Source: Mucilaginibacter sp.
GTDB lineage: Bacteria > Bacteroidota > Bacteroidia > Sphingobacteriales > Sphingobacteriaceae
Length of the DNA stretch: 39,914 bases
Direction of reading: 5' to 3'
Assembly (NCBI GenBank): GCA_028288085.1
Contig: JAQBOK010000124.1
Span: forward strand, 1 to 39,914
The translations under genes and the position numbers were made by a program. The notes beneath the pieces are model-generated. The model searched no databases, was not told where the DNA came from, and saw nothing but the letters and a program-made list of their open reading frames with translations. Shown piece after piece: positions 1 through 8,153 of this stretch; position 1 is the first letter of the stretch, and every line of letters begins with the position of its first letter.

Positions 1-50
1 TGAAAGCGATCTTGGTCGCGGCAAATTAAAATTTCAAAGCTGAAGAAACG

Positions 51-69
51 AACCCATGCTATTTGGGTT
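51..69 (-). terminator. Possible weak terminator after ackA
   Basis: A 6-bp inverted repeat (AACCCA / TGGGTT) with a 7-nt loop lies at the 3' end of the acetate kinase gene and overlaps its stop codon by one base. On the minus strand it is followed by a T-containing but not T-rich stretch, so this is a weak candidate. Positions 1-50 show no gene or other signal that I can support. Confidence 0.3.
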
Positions 70-1265
70 TACTTTAAAAGCTCAAAACACTGGTTGGCAA
101 TTTCCAGCTCTTCATTAGTAGGGATCACTAAAATTTTTACCCTTGAGCCTCGCTGATTTATTTCCCGGATGCCGGTTATACACATGTTATTTTTATCCTG
201 ATCAATATCAAGACCCAGATATTTCATATCCTTACATACCATTTCCCTGATCAAAACATTATTTTCACCAACACCGCCAGTAAAAATGATCGCATCCAGT
301 CCGTTGAGTACCGCGGTATAAGCACCAATAAATTTTTTGATACGGTAGGTGTACATGTCGTAAGTCAGTCTGGCGTTAAGGTCGCCGTTGTTAAGCGCTG
401 TTGTAATATCGCGGGTATCGCTGAAGCCGGTAAGCCCTAATACGCCGCTTTGCTTATTTAGCAAATGGCTAACCTGTTCCATATTATAGCCTAATTGATT
501 TACGAGATGGAAGATGACTGTGGGATCAATATCGCCCGAACGGGTGCCCATAATCAACCCGCTTAAGGGGCCAAAACCCATGCTGGTATCAATTGATTTT
601 CCCTCTTTTATGGCAGTCATGCTGCAGCCATTTCCCAGGTGGATACTGATCAGTTTCAGGTCTGTACTATGCAAATAATTGGCTGCCTGGTCAGATACAT
701 ATTTGTGGCTTGTACCATGAAAACCGTACACCCTGATATGATGATCTGTATAAAATGAATTGGGTATAGCAAAACGATAGGCTTTTGGCGGCATGGTTTG
801 ATGAAAAGCGGTATCAAATACCGCCACCTGCGTGGCATCGGCAAATATCTTTTCGGCAACTTCTATACCCCGGTAACCTGGTGGATTATGCAGCGGCGCC
901 AATGAAAAGGTCTGTTTTAAATCCTCTTTCACCGCCGGCGTAATAATTGTAATATCAGAAAACCTTTCGCCTCCATGAACTATTCGGTGCCCTACAACCT
1001 TAATATCTGAGGTATCCCCTATCACGCCGATCTTCACGTCGGTAAGTAATGAATTTACTTTATTTAATCCTGTTTCATGGTCGGGAATCAACAGTGTAAG
1101 ATTAAATATTTCTTCTCTGCCGTTACTATATATTTTGTGGGTAATTGTCGCATTTTCAAGGCCGATCCGCTCAACCAAACCACTGCAAACAAGTGTTGCT
1201 GAAGGCATTTGGAATAACCTATACTTGATGGAACTGCTGCCTGAGTTGATTACAAAAATGTTCAT
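69..1265 (-). CDS. ackA: Acetate kinase
   Basis: This 398-residue protein is a full-length acetate kinase, which makes ATP and acetate from acetyl phosphate and ADP in the cytoplasm. The sequence shows the N-terminal phosphate-binding signature around N7-SGSSS, the HRIVHGGE segment with R94, the FDTAFH motif with D151 near the active site, the GFHGTSH and LGNGCS motifs of the ASKHA fold, and the C-terminal NEELEIA helix with E385/E386. The ATG start gives the usual family N-terminus. It lies 12 bp downstream of pta on the same strand, so the pair forms the classic Pta-AckA route of overflow or fermentative acetate production. Expression is probably driven from the FNR-like promoter at 3652-3717. 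Nothing looks damaged. Confidence 0.97.
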   Translation of the reverse strand: MNIFVINSGSSSIKYRLFQMPSATLVCSGLVERIGLENATITHKIYSNGREEIFNLTLLIPDHETGLNKVNSLLTDVKIGVIGDTSDIKVVGHRIVHGGERFSDITIITPAVKEDLKQTFSLAPLHNPPGYRGIEVAEKIFADATQVAVFDTAFHQTMPPKAYRFAIPNSFYTDHHIRVYGFHGTSHKYVSDQAANYLHSTDLKLISIHLGNGCSMTAIKEGKSIDTSMGFGPLSGLIMGTRSGDIDPTVIFHLVNQLGYNMEQVSHLLNKQSGVLGLTGFSDTRDITTALNNGDLNARLTYDMYTYRIKKFIGAYTAVLNGLDAIIFTGGVGENNVLIREMVCKDMKYLGLDIDQDKNNMCITGIREINQRGSRVKILVIPTNEELEIANQCFELLK

Positions 1266-1277
1266 TTTATGGTGTCT

Positions 1278-3377
1278 TTATTGTTTGACGTCCTGAGATT
1301 GTATCGCCGTAACGATAACTGTATTATAAACGTCATCAACCGTACAGCCGCGGCTAAGGTCATTAATCGGTTTATTCAATCCCTGCAGCATCGGACCGAT
1401 AGCCAATGCGCCCGTTTCACGCTGCACAGCTTTGTAGGTATTGTTTCCTGTATTCAGATCTGGAAAAATCAGGACGGTAGCCCTGCCTGCCACCTCTGAT
1501 CCAGGCAATTTGCTTTTCCCGATAACAGGGTCTACTGCGGCGTCATATTGTATGGGGCCCTCGATCTTTAAATGCGGGTATCTTGATTTAACAATTTCTG
1601 TTGCACGACGCACTTTCTCTACATCTTCGCCTTCTCCTGAAGTTCCTGATGAATAAGAAAGCATGGCCACTCTGGGTTCGATACCGAAACGCTGACTGCT
1701 TTCAGCAGAAGAAATAGCAATTTCAGCGAGCTGCTCCGCTGTAGGGTTAGGGTTTACCGCGCAATCTCCAAAAATGCAGACCCTTTCAGGCATGCACATG
1801 AAAAATATGGATGAAACTAAAGATATTCCAGGTTTGGTCTTAATGAACTGCAACGCGGGCCGTATGGTATGTTGCGTAGTATTTACCGCACCCGAAACCA
1901 TTCCATCTGCGTGGCCTTTGTAAACCATCATGGTGCCAAAGTAAGATGTATCAGTCATCATATCGCGGGCCATTTCAAGAGTCACATTTTTGCTTTTACG
2001 CAATTCATAAAATGTACTCACGTAATCATTATAGCGTTCATCCAATACTGGGTTGATTATTTTTACATCTTTAAGTTCATTCTTAATATCAAGACGGTTT
2101 ATTATACCATTGATCTCATTTAAATTACCGAGCAGGGTAATATTCACTATTCCGTTGCCAAGCAGTCGGGCAGCGGCTTTAAGTATCCGCTCATCATTAC
2201 CCTCAGCCAGTACAATATGTTTGGGGGAACTTTTGGCCCATTGGGTTAATTGGTATTGAAACATATGCGGTGTCATGCCGGATGGTTTAAATGTGATCAG
2301 GCTTCTATCTAGTTCAGTGACATTAACACACTTGTCAAAAGTATCAATCGCCAGCCTGATCTTCCGGACATTGTCCGATGTGATTTTAGAGCGTATTGCC
2401 CCCGCAACATTGCTGGTTTCAAATGTTCCCGCCTTAACCGCGATAATGGGGACTACTGTTTGTAAACCCTCGATCAGCCTTAAAATAGGTTTTTCAGGCG
2501 TATACCCAACTGTGAGCAGAATTCCTGCCACTTTTGGATAGCTGGCGGACATATTGGCCTGCAAAGCACTAATGATGATATCGCCACGATCGCCGGGGGT
2601 AATGATCATTACATTTTCTTCAAGATAATTTAAAAAGTTGGGTACCTGCATGGCGCCTATCACAAAGTGATCGACCCGGTTTGAAAGAAGGTCTTTACCA
2701 AATAATACTTTGCCTTTAAGTTGTTCATTGATCTCCTTTATAGTCGGGCTTTTGAGGCGGATATCTTCCTCGATAATAGCAAGTAATATCTCAGGTGCAA
2801 GCTGTTGCTTCAATGCCTTTTCTATATCCTTTGCTTCTTCAGATTTAACTTTATTGACCACCAGGGCCAATACCTGTATTTCGCGGGCAACGAAATTGTG
2901 AATGGCAGTGAGCGCTCCGCTTATCACCTGTTCTGTCATCTTTTCTTCGCCTGACACGACAACGATCACCGGGGCGCAGAGATTCTTTGCTATTTGAGCA
3001 TTAATGTCAAATTCAAAAACTGCCCCTTCGCCCTGGTAATCTGTGCCTTCCACCACTGTGAAATCATATTTTTCCTCCAGGCGTTTAAATTTGCGGATAA
3101 TGGTGTCGATCATTTCACCCTGGCTTTCAATATCCATTTTGCGCATGGCTTCATGCCAGGTAAAGGCATAGGCATCTTCATAAGCCATCGGCAGGTCAAA
3201 ATAGCTCAGGATAGTATCAATATGGCCATCCTTTTTTCGGACCTCTTCCTGGGAAATGATCGGTTTATAATAACCTATTTTTTGAGCTTTGCCCAAAAGC
3301 ATGTTCACCAGGCCAATGGAGATAATGGACTTTCCGCTATGAGCTTCGGTGCTTGCAATAAAAACAGTTTTAATCAT
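1278..3377 (-). CDS. pta: Phosphate acetyltransferase, long form
   Basis: This 699-residue protein converts acetyl-CoA and phosphate to acetyl phosphate, the substrate of the downstream acetate kinase. It has the three-part layout of long Pta enzymes: an N-terminal dethiobiotin-synthetase-like P-loop domain (ASTEAHSGKS at about residues 8-17), a central DRTGG-type regulatory domain (about 205-320), and a C-terminal PTA catalytic domain (from about 370 to the end) with conserved segments such as SYSSGTSGEGEDV and GPIQYDAAVDP. The ATG sits inside the last codons of an alcohol dehydrogenase remnant, overlapping by 8 bp, so translation may be coupled to that remnant. No promoter is evident directly in front of the ATG; transcription is inferred to begin upstream of the remnant. 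Confidence 0.95.
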   Translation of the reverse strand: MIKTVFIASTEAHSGKSIISIGLVNMLLGKAQKIGYYKPIISQEEVRKKDGHIDTILSYFDLPMAYEDAYAFTWHEAMRKMDIESQGEMIDTIIRKFKRLEEKYDFTVVEGTDYQGEGAVFEFDINAQIAKNLCAPVIVVVSGEEKMTEQVISGALTAIHNFVAREIQVLALVVNKVKSEEAKDIEKALKQQLAPEILLAIIEEDIRLKSPTIKEINEQLKGKVLFGKDLLSNRVDHFVIGAMQVPNFLNYLEENVMIITPGDRGDIIISALQANMSASYPKVAGILLTVGYTPEKPILRLIEGLQTVVPIIAVKAGTFETSNVAGAIRSKITSDNVRKIRLAIDTFDKCVNVTELDRSLITFKPSGMTPHMFQYQLTQWAKSSPKHIVLAEGNDERILKAAARLLGNGIVNITLLGNLNEINGIINRLDIKNELKDVKIINPVLDERYNDYVSTFYELRKSKNVTLEMARDMMTDTSYFGTMMVYKGHADGMVSGAVNTTQHTIRPALQFIKTKPGISLVSSIFFMCMPERVCIFGDCAVNPNPTAEQLAEIAISSAESSQRFGIEPRVAMLSYSSGTSGEGEDVEKVRRATEIVKSRYPHLKIEGPIQYDAAVDPVIGKSKLPGSEVAGRATVLIFPDLNTGNNTYKAVQRETGALAIGPMLQGLNKPINDLSRGCTVDDVYNTVIVTAIQSQDVKQ

Positions 3378-3618
3378 TAGCTATTGTTTGGTGAGTAACT
3401 TCGGTGGCATCACCCTTCATGATATGCAGATCGGTTTTGCAGATTGTGGTTTTAAAAATTTTCACAGCAGCATCAGTTGGCTTTATGATAGTTGGTTTGG
3501 GTTTTTCTTCCCAGGATTTTCTGCCTGGCCTATGATAAACCAAGGCTTTCATGTTTTTGATAAGTTCGTTTTCTTCAAGGGGCTTATTCCCTGCTTTAAC
3601 GGTTTCCAATGTATCCAT
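3370..3618 (-). pseudogene. Alcohol dehydrogenase 5' remnant in front of pta
   Basis: The 82-codon frame resembles the N-terminus of zinc-dependent medium-chain alcohol dehydrogenases: MKALVYHRPGRKSWEEKPKP at residues 23-42, then the TTIC-x-TDLHIMKGD segment that contains the first catalytic zinc cysteine. Similarity stops after GDATEVT, where family members continue with a GHE-containing zinc site; here ten unrelated residues and a stop follow. The GroES fold is incomplete and the NAD-binding domain is absent, so it cannot be an enzyme. The 22-residue extension before MKALVYH is unusual. It ends 8 bp inside pta, which suggests that a deletion joined the promoter and first codons of an alcohol dehydrogenase gene to pta. 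It may now act as a translated leader. The promoter in front of it is well preserved. Confidence 0.75.
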
Positions 3619-3651
3619 GATTTCTCGAACTTTGTTAGAATTAATGTTCTA

Positions 3652-3717
3652 CAAAGTTGCATGCATTCTACCCCGGAATAAATGATGATGGTCATTCTTA
3701 AAGGTGACCTGCGATAC
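3652..3717 (-). promoter_or_regulatory. FNR-like tandem-box promoter of adh remnant-pta-ackA
   Basis: The proximal box aTGATgatgGTCAt (3682-3695, centre 3688.5) is a perfect match to TGAY-N4-RTCA. A decayed second box, TGACctgcGATA (3705-3716), is centred exactly 22 bp upstream. On the minus strand CAACTTTG (3652-3659), one base off the Bacteroidota -7 consensus TAnnTTTG, is centred exactly 33 bp from the proximal box. The ATG of the alcohol dehydrogenase remnant follows about 34 bp downstream of the -7 element. Confidence 0.7.
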
Positions 3718-3829
3718 ATAGCCTCTGGCCCCGCTTAGCGGAAAATCTTACTTACCAATACATCAGGGGATATTTTTTATCTATGTTTAATATCCCTCCG
3801 ACTTTTTGTTTAACCTGCATCCAGCTAAT

Positions 3830-3895
3830 ATGACCAACATCACCTTTTAGGGTGCCTGCGGTCAATCGCATTACGATCTTTATCTTTTAAAATTG
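3830..3895 (+). promoter_or_regulatory. FNR-like tandem-box promoter of the 126-residue gene
   Basis: The distal box aTGACcaacATCAc (3830-3843, centre 3836.5) is perfect. The proximal box gTGCCtgcgGTCAa (3852-3865, centre 3858.5) has one mismatch and lies exactly 22 bp downstream. The candidate -7 element TAAAATTG (3888-3895) is centred 33 bp further on. If that element is used, transcription begins almost at the ATG (3903), giving a leaderless or nearly leaderless message. TATCTTTT at 3881-3888 is an alternative -7 element. Confidence 0.65.
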
Positions 3896-3902
3896 CGGTA
3901 TT

Positions 3903-4283
3903 ATGAGTCAAATAAATATAAAACACATCGCCAACCTCAATAGCGAAAGTCTTAGAGGCCTTGCATTCTATGAACAGGAACTGGGGTTCCTGCAAGAGCG
4001 CCTGGATGAAATTTCAGGAGATAATACCGGAAAAGAAGTTTCCGAAAAAGTTGAGCACTTTGGAAATCAGCTGATCATTCACAAGGACGTTATTGATGAA
4101 CTTAAACACCTGATCCATGCCAATAATAAAAGTATGGGATCGCAACTCCATCACACTGATGTTTTTGTAGATCGGAACTCTGCTGATGAGCACCAGCAAC
4201 TAAACGAAAAATACGGGACCGAAGAGAAAATGTTCAACGATTTTCGTTATGAATTCAACCGCTTTGCCGCCAAGTGGATGTAA
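3903..4283 (+). CDS. Small protein of unknown function, oxygen-regulated
   Basis: I do not recognise this 126-residue protein. It is soluble, rich in charged residues, and predicted mostly helical. Residues about 18-45 (LRGLAFYEQELGFLQERLDE) look able to form an amphipathic or coiled-coil helix, followed by a histidine-rich middle (IIHKDVIDELKHLIHANN) and a C-terminal helix ending FAAKWM. It has no signal peptide, membrane segment or cysteine. The ATG is placed 7 bases after a candidate -7 element and two FNR-like boxes, and the sequence between the boxes and the ATG has no other gene, so this start is sound. Regulation by the same boxes as the oxidase genes suggests a role in low-oxygen or stress physiology, but that is inference from the promoter only. 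Confidence 0.78.
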   Translation: MSQINIKHIANLNSESLRGLAFYEQELGFLQERLDEISGDNTGKEVSEKVEHFGNQLIIHKDVIDELKHLIHANNKSMGSQLHHTDVFVDRNSADEHQQLNEKYGTEEKMFNDFRYEFNRFAAKWM

Positions 4284-4448
4284 ACAAAAATCCGGTATTT
4301 TAACTTGCCGGTGTTCAAAGGATTTCTTTAACCGTCTTCAATAATCTGTTAAAGGAATTCTTTGGGCACTACGTTTTTTGAAGAAATTTTCCGTTTTGCA
4401 ACATATTAGTCATATGCCGGGTCTGATCCCCCACCGCTTGCTTCCATC

Positions 4449-4513
4449 ATGACATCATCAATTGAAATAGTGATACTTGTCAAATATCTTGCTACATAAT
4501 GCATTTACCTTTA
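4449..4513 (+). promoter_or_regulatory. FNR-like promoter of pfkB
   Basis: The box gTGATacttGTCAa (4470-4483, centre 4476.5) is perfect in its core. The -7 element TACCTTTA (4506-4513) is centred exactly 33 bp downstream. A decayed box with only its right half (ATCA, 4457-4460) in register lies 22 bp upstream. The leader to the pfkB ATG would be about 70 nt. The rest of the 303-bp gap 4284-4586 shows only a weak CCGG-based hairpin just after 4283 and no gene. Confidence 0.7.
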
Positions 4514-4586
4514 TGTTATTCAGTGATCTTTTTATTGATCTGCGCAAACTATTACAATAGATTCAGAAAATACTAATTTTTAAATT

Positions 4587-5555
4587 ATGCCGAAAATTAT
4601 AACGATCACATTTAACCCGGCGCTTGATAAAAGCACCTCGGTCGCAGAATTAATTCCGGATAAAAAATTATATTGTACGCTCCCTGTTTGCGAACCGGGA
4701 GGAGGTGGCATTAACGTAGCCAGAGCTATAAAAAAACTCGGAGGAGAAGCTACCGCAATTTATTTAGCAGGGGGATATATTGGAAAAAAGATCACACAAA
4801 TGCTTTCTGATGAGTTTATTGAATCTATAGTAATTGATATTAAAGAAAACACCAGAGAAAACCTGGTAATTGCTGATATCAACAACGATAAACAATATCT
4901 TTTTGATATGCCCGGGCCAAAAATAAGTGAACATGAATGGCAGGCCTGCCTTAGGGCAATTGAACAAATACCTGATGTTGAATATATCATTGCAAGCGGC
5001 AGTTTACCTTCTGGAGTACCCACGGATATTTTTGCAAAAATATCCGTGATTGCACAGAAGAAAAAAGCAAGGCTTATCGTAGATACTTCGGGCGAAGCGT
5101 TAAATCATGCAGTCAAAGCCGGAGTTTACCTGATCAAACCGAATTTAAGGGAATTGGCTTCTTTGGTAGGAAAGAAGGACCTGGACATCGGGTTGGTAGC
5201 TGATATGGCTCGTGAAGTGATCGACAGGGGAAATTGCGAGGTTGTCATAGTTTCAATGGGAACGCTCGGGGCAATGCTGGTAACCAAAGAAATGGCACTG
5301 AATATAATGCCCCCGGCAATGCACGCGGAAAGTACAGTTGGCGCGGGCGATAGCCTGGTAGCCGGTATTGTATTAAGTTTAATTGAAAATAAAAGTCTGA
5401 CGGAGGCAGTCCAATTTGGCGTTGCTTGCGGAACGGCGGCGACTATGCACACGGGCACAGAATTATGTATCAAAAAAGATGTTGAAAATTTATACCATAA
5501 AATTCGGAACCAGGCACCTGTTACCCAAATAACACATTTGAAATTATTGCTTTAA
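4587..5555 (+). CDS. pfkB: PfkB-family 6-phosphofructokinase
   Basis: This 322-residue ribokinase-fold sugar kinase most likely phosphorylates fructose 6-phosphate to fructose 1,6-bisphosphate, as E. coli Pfk-2 does. The N-terminus (TITFNPALDKS) is typical of the PfkB/tagatose-6-phosphate kinase/1-phosphofructokinase branch. It carries the GGGGINVARA substrate-binding stretch (38-47), KPNLREL (184-190) and the C-terminal GAGDS motif (252-256) with catalytic base D255. The KPNLREL motif favours the Pfk-2/LacC branch over ribokinases, but 1-phosphofructokinase activity cannot be excluded by eye. Placing a glycolytic kinase under an oxygen-responsive promoter, in the same neighbourhood as acetate and lactate enzymes, fits higher glycolytic flux when respiration is limited. 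Confidence 0.9.
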   Translation: MPKIITITFNPALDKSTSVAELIPDKKLYCTLPVCEPGGGGINVARAIKKLGGEATAIYLAGGYIGKKITQMLSDEFIESIVIDIKENTRENLVIADINNDKQYLFDMPGPKISEHEWQACLRAIEQIPDVEYIIASGSLPSGVPTDIFAKISVIAQKKKARLIVDTSGEALNHAVKAGVYLIKPNLRELASLVGKKDLDIGLVADMAREVIDRGNCEVVIVSMGTLGAMLVTKEMALNIMPPAMHAESTVGAGDSLVAGIVLSLIENKSLTEAVQFGVACGTAATMHTGTELCIKKDVENLYHKIRNQAPVTQITHLKLLL

Positions 5556-5615
5556 ATGCGACATAATGACATAAATTTAAGAAACAGAGAAAGACGTTTA
5601 CGCTAAATGAAAGAA

Positions 5616-6833
5616 TTAATTGAAGTCTGGAAACCTCATATTCCCGGCTTTTATTGGAAATGTAAGGGTAAAAATGCTCCCTGTGGTTGTGTCGCTTTCG
5701 AAATCAATGCGACCACTCATCAACTCGGTATAACGTTTTACAATATTCAGCCCCAATCCAGTTCCTTCAATATCATTGGTATTGCTTGCACGGAAAAAAA
5801 CTTCAAATAAATGAACCTGATCTTCTTTTGGTATGCTGATCCCCTGGTCTTTTACCTCAATCCGGCATTTTTCCGCGCCTATTTCAGTTTTCAATTCAAT
5901 CATACCGCCTTCGTGTGAATATTTAATTGCGTTGGAAATCAGGTTAACCAGGCAATGCTGAAGCAGGTTACTATCCAGGGTGATCCTTGATGTTTTTCCA
6001 ATATGCTTATAATTTATTCTTTGCCCTTGCTTCGTCTGCATTTTCATTGCTTCAATTATTTCTTTACAGAATTCTTTGAGTTCAAATTCTATATAAACCG
6101 GACTAATTTTGCCGGCTTCAATTCTTTCCACAGATAAAAAATCATTCAAAATCGATGTCAGGTTAACCACTGCTGATTTTATCTTGTCCAAGTGTCTAAA
6201 TATTTTCCCCTTATTCAGGCGATCATAGTAATGCTCAATTAACGAAGCAGAGAGTTGAATTGTGCTTAGGGGTGTCCGAAATTCATGGGATGCCATGGAA
6301 ACGAAACGTGTTTTTAACAGGTTAACTTCCTTTTCTTTCATTAGGGAAATATTGACCTCTTCTTTTGCCTTTTCAAGTTCCGAAACTATATTTTTGAGAA
6401 AACCTGTTCTTTCTTTTACAACCGATTCCAATTCAGTGTTGTATTGTTGTAATTTCTGCTGCGCTGCTTTTTCACTACTGATATCATGAATGATACCAAC
6501 GAAAATGTTTTTGCCATTAAGTTTTGCTTCACTTACGGCCAGCCTTGCCGGAAAAACCGAGCCATCCTTTTTTAACGCTATTACTACGCGGCCTATCCCG
6601 ATTACATGGGCTTGCCGTGTCTGCGTATACTGTTTTATATATTCATCATGAATATCTTTGTCTGGCGGGGGAATAAGCATATTGACATTATTTCCGCATA
6701 ATTCATTTTCTGAATACCCGAACAAGGCACAAGCCGAGGGATTTACCGAAACCATGCGGCCACGGTAATCAATTACAACTATGCCATCAATCGCATTTTC
6801 AATTATGGCTTTCAAAAGGGCAGCATTATGCAT
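5616..6833 (-). CDS. FixL-like PAS histidine kinase (orphan)
   Basis: This 405-residue soluble histidine kinase has an N-terminal PAS domain (about 5-120), a coiled linker (about 121-172), a HisKA dimerisation domain with the phospho-acceptor H183 in SMASHEFRTP, and an HATPase domain with N301, a D329-QGISIP G1 box and GTGLGL at 357-362. The PAS domain aligns with FixL: H62 in IHDEY matches the heme-ligating histidine (H200 of Bradyrhizobium FixL), and R82 in GIGRVV matches the oxygen-contacting arginine (R220). The position of FixL R206 is Q68 here. Heme binding and oxygen sensing are therefore likely but unproven. It is collinear residue for residue with the kinase at 17005-18192, from which it differs mainly outside the motifs. 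No response regulator is adjacent, so cross-talk with the receiver-CRP regulator is possible. Its G1 box has S where most kinases have G. Confidence 0.93.
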   Translation of the reverse strand: MHNAALLKAIIENAIDGIVVIDYRGRMVSVNPSACALFGYSENELCGNNVNMLIPPPDKDIHDEYIKQYTQTRQAHVIGIGRVVIALKKDGSVFPARLAVSEAKLNGKNIFVGIIHDISSEKAAQQKLQQYNTELESVVKERTGFLKNIVSELEKAKEEVNISLMKEKEVNLLKTRFVSMASHEFRTPLSTIQLSASLIEHYYDRLNKGKIFRHLDKIKSAVVNLTSILNDFLSVERIEAGKISPVYIEFELKEFCKEIIEAMKMQTKQGQRINYKHIGKTSRITLDSNLLQHCLVNLISNAIKYSHEGGMIELKTEIGAEKCRIEVKDQGISIPKEDQVHLFEVFFRASNTNDIEGTGLGLNIVKRYTELMSGRIDFESDTTTGSIFTLTFPIKAGNMRFPDFN

Positions 6834-6877
6834 GACTGGTGATTAAGATTGAAGTGTAACTGTTTCATGAAAAGAAT

Positions 6878-7624
6878 TTACTCCTTTTCAAAAAGCCATT
6901 TAAAAGGTTTTACTTTATTTTTTGGATGCAGGTTAAATTGTTTGATGCTTTTTTCAACGATCAGGTTTACCGCCTCATCAATATCATCGGTCACTATAAA
7001 TAAATGAGCGTCATCTTTTGTGATGGTGAAGTTTTCACTCATTTGTTCAATATGTTCCAGCAAATCCTTGTGATATTCTTTTCCAAAAATGATGACAGGA
7101 AAGTCGTCAATCTTGTGCGTCTGTATCAGCGTAAGGGCTTCAAAATACTCGTCTAAGGTTCCATAACCGCCGGGCATCACCACAAACGCGAAAGAGTATT
7201 TTACAAGCAACACTTTGCGAATAAAAAAATGCTTTATATATATCCACTTATCCAGATACTGATTGGGCTTTTGCTCTACCGGGAGCTGAATATTGCAACC
7301 AACCGAGCGCCCATTAACATCTTTAGCCCCGCGGTTTGCTGCTTCCATTAACCCAGGGCCACCTCCGGTAAGGATTGTGAAACCCAATTTTGCCAAAGCT
7401 GCAGCCACTTTCCGTGTCAGCTCATAATAGGGGTGGTCTTCTTTAAACCTGGCAGAACCGAATATAGTAATACAAGGCCCTATAAAATGGAGTGCGCGAA
7501 AGCCTTTGATCATCTCAAACAAAGTTTCAAAAGCAACCTTCAATTCTTTCCACCTGGAATGCGGCCCGTCAAGAAAAATGATCTCGGACTCGTTTGCATT
7601 AACCTGTGTTGAGGATTCTTTCAT
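6878..7624 (-). CDS. LOG-family (TIGR00730-like) nucleotide phosphoribohydrolase
   Basis: This 248-residue Rossmann-fold protein belongs to the LOG family, formerly called lysine decarboxylase-like. Members hydrolyse the N-glycosidic bond of AMP or of cytokinin ribotides. The two family signatures are clear: GGGPGLMEAANRGA and the catalytic PGGYGTLDE. The N-terminus has an extension of about 35 residues before the core (GPCITIFGSARF). It lies 25 bp downstream of the FMN-binding protein gene and 45 bp upstream of the histidine kinase, which suggests cotranscription. The exact substrate is unknown. Confidence 0.9.
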   Translation of the reverse strand: MKESSTQVNANESEIIFLDGPHSRWKELKVAFETLFEMIKGFRALHFIGPCITIFGSARFKEDHPYYELTRKVAAALAKLGFTILTGGGPGLMEAANRGAKDVNGRSVGCNIQLPVEQKPNQYLDKWIYIKHFFIRKVLLVKYSFAFVVMPGGYGTLDEYFEALTLIQTHKIDDFPVIIFGKEYHKDLLEHIEQMSENFTITKDDAHLFIVTDDIDEAVNLIVEKSIKQFNLHPKNKVKPFKWLFEKE

Positions 7625-7648
7625 TTATTTAACAATAATCTGCTGCGT

Positions 7649-8101
7649 TTAACTATTCTCAAACCTTCCTGTCTTTTTGCTTACTTTGATTCGGTAAACA
7701 ATCAATTCCACCTTGGTACCGACGTCACTGTCGCTCTCCGTAATACCATGAGAGGGATGGTCAGTTGGATTGTCCGACAATGGCATGATCCGGTGTATCA
7801 AACACTGCATTGCCTGTTCATTTTCTTTAATATCGATTATTTCCTCAAACCGGCCCCAGGCAATTACACTCTGCCACCTGAATACACTTTTTATATCGTC
7901 AACTTCAAAACATACCTCCGGATTTTTACGCATCATTTCAATCTTTTTTCCAATTGAAGAATGTCCGTATATGTAGGTTCCATCGTAAACATAATTTACC
8001 GGAACGATGTATGTTGTTCCTTCGGCCTGGCAGGCAATCCGGCCAACGACCTGCTGTTTTAACAGGTTTTCAATTTGAATTTCACTTAGTTCTCCTAACA
8101 T
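7649..8101 (-). CDS. Pyridoxamine 5'-phosphate oxidase-like FMN-binding protein
   Basis: This 150-residue protein has the split-barrel fold of the PNPOx-like, flavin-nucleotide-binding family. The pattern is visible in the N-terminal helix (LSEIQIENLLKQQVVGRIA), the strand IVPVNYVYDGTYIYGHSS, the segment KIEMMRKNPEVCFEVD and the strand SVIAWGRFEEI. Such proteins bind FMN and often reduce or sequester small molecules, and they are common in stress regulons. It sits between a decayed small gene and the LOG-family gene, all on the minus strand. A true role in vitamin B6 synthesis is unlikely, since the short form lacks the PdxH C-terminus. Confidence 0.88.
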   Translation of the reverse strand: MLGELSEIQIENLLKQQVVGRIACQAEGTTYIVPVNYVYDGTYIYGHSSIGKKIEMMRKNPEVCFEVDDIKSVFRWQSVIAWGRFEEIIDIKENEQAMQCLIHRIMPLSDNPTDHPSHGITESDSDVGTKVELIVYRIKVSKKTGRFENS

Positions 8102-8153
8102 GACATCTTTTTTTATTGGACGTTTAATATTAAATATACCGAGCTGATCAGCT

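Noticed and set aside
1..68. A possible gene end at the left edge
   Set aside because: Neither strand shows a recognisable coding segment in these bases.
4450..4460. TGAC-N3-ATCA at 4450-4460 and at 16882-16892 as further regulator boxes
   Set aside because: The spacer is 3 instead of 4, and neither is at the 22-bp position with both halves in register.
5607..5810. Short plus-strand frame opposite the end of the orphan kinase
   Set aside because: It lies antisense to the well-supported kinase gene and shows no protein-family character.
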